A stretch of DNA of 6,909 nt from Gemmatimonadaceae bacterium (GTDB lineage: Bacteria; Gemmatimonadota; Gemmatimonadetes; Gemmatimonadales; Gemmatimonadaceae). The DNA lies in assembly GCA_013813605.1 (NCBI GenBank), contig JACCRL010000209.1, forward strand, positions 1 through 6,909, given 5' to 3'. The notes beneath the pieces are model-generated. The model was given only the letters and a program-made list of their open reading frames with translations, made no database searches and was not told the DNA's origin. Both the position numbers and the translations under genes were made by a program. Shown piece by piece: positions 6,698 to 6,909 of the stretch. Every line of letters starts with the position of its first letter. Position 1 is the stretch's first letter.

Positions 6698-6719
6698 CTT
6701 TCAGCCCCACCCACAATAC

Positions 6720-6723
6720 GGAG
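6720..6723 (+). promoter_or_regulatory. Ribosome binding site of the right-end small gene
   Basis: GGAG lies 5 bases before ATG 6729 and is among the clearest Shine-Dalgarno sites in the window. It supports both the start and the reality of the short gene that runs off the edge. Confidence 0.6.
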
Positions 6724-6728
6724 AAACG

Positions 6729-6909
6729 ATGGCTGACAAACGGGAGCTGATCGAGCCGAACGAGGGCGACAAGCGGTACGTGAGACGCGACGAAGAAGGG
6801 CAGTTCAAGGAATCCGACGATGTCGGTCGTTCGCTGTCGCAGGACCAGAAGAAGAAGGCGAAGACGGAGACCAAGTCCGGGCAGGGCGACAAGGGAGATC
6901 GCAAGCGTT
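6729..6909 (+). CDS. Small hydrophilic lysine-rich conserved protein (runs to the right edge)
   Basis: Sixty codons plus one base are visible, with no stop before the edge; the last base is t, so a stop could begin there, but this cannot be told. The protein is strongly charged with almost no hydrophobic residues, so it is probably disordered or nucleic-acid associated, with no membrane segment or signal. Seen: KRYVRRDEEGQFKESDDVGR (15-34), SLSQDQKKKAKT (35-46) and a Gly/Lys/Asp tail GQGDKGDRKR (51-60). From memory, short proteins with this RRDEKGQFKE...GRSLSQDR pattern occur in many bacterial phyla as uncharacterised proteins; I know no assigned function. A good GGAG and a sigma-54-like element lie upstream, so it may be an independently regulated, perhaps stress-related gene; that is inference. 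Confidence 0.72.
   Translation, partial: MADKRELIEPNEGDKRYVRRDEEGQFKESDDVGRSLSQDQKKKAKTETKSGQGDKGDRKR

Noticed and set aside
6683..6701. GGCAT-gccta-ATGCC followed by CTTT as a terminator for the ferredoxin gene
   Set aside because: The stem is only 5 base pairs and the T-run is short and preceded by C; the sigma-54 reading explains the same bases better, though neither is proven.
5671..6714. A 347-codon - strand frame spanning the ferredoxin gene and part of the sulfurtransferase
   Set aside because: It crosses the divergent intergenic region, runs out of frame with the clear rhodanese gene, and its product turns into low-complexity Ser/Arg/Thr sequence.
24..6909. Toxin-antitoxin, phage, CRISPR or transposon signatures
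   Set aside because: I found no repeats, integrase or transposase motifs, or abrupt changes in base composition; every sizeable stretch is explained by ordinary chromosomal genes.

Overview
The window is GC-rich (I estimate just over 60%), densely coding bacterial chromosome with ordinary housekeeping and catabolic content. The long beta-oxidation enzyme, the secreted lipoprotein-like M14 peptidase, the GTG/TTG starts and the very short gene spacing suggest a GC-rich Gram-negative environmental bacterium. Gemmatimonadota or a similar soil lineage is a guess from general resemblance, not proven by any marker here.

Left block (1-4878, all + strand): five genes packed as one probable operon. 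In order they are the 3' part of a FadJ-type fatty-acid oxidation protein, a secreted M14 zinc carboxypeptidase, a monofunctional proline dehydrogenase, a small protein of unknown function, and the ribosome-assembly GTPase RsgA. The gaps are 4, 9 and 0 bases, followed by a 4-base TTGA stop/start overlap. The first three genes all handle energy-yielding substrates (fatty acids, peptides, proline), which suits a scavenging heterotroph. RsgA and the unknown protein appear to ride along.

Middle block (4881-6217, - strand): a two-domain rhodanese-type sulfurtransferase is followed by an OsmC-family thiol protein, joined by a GTGA overlap. This pair converges on rsgA with only two bases between the stop codons.

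Right block (6218-6909): a 92-base divergent intergenic region separates the sulfurtransferase from a small thioredoxin-fold [2Fe-2S] ferredoxin on the + strand. An 83-base gap then holds a good match to a sigma-54 (-24/-12) promoter. It precedes a very hydrophilic, lysine-rich small protein that reaches the right edge of the window.

I see no tRNA, rRNA, CRISPR array, insertion sequence, attachment site or large repeat, and no gene-free stretch over 300 bases. No obviously new biological system is visible. The points most worth checking are the sigma-54-like promoter of the small right-end gene, the unknown protein between proline dehydrogenase and RsgA, the coupled sulfurtransferase/OsmC pair with its divergent ferredoxin, and the Asp-to-Glu change in the RsgA G4 motif.
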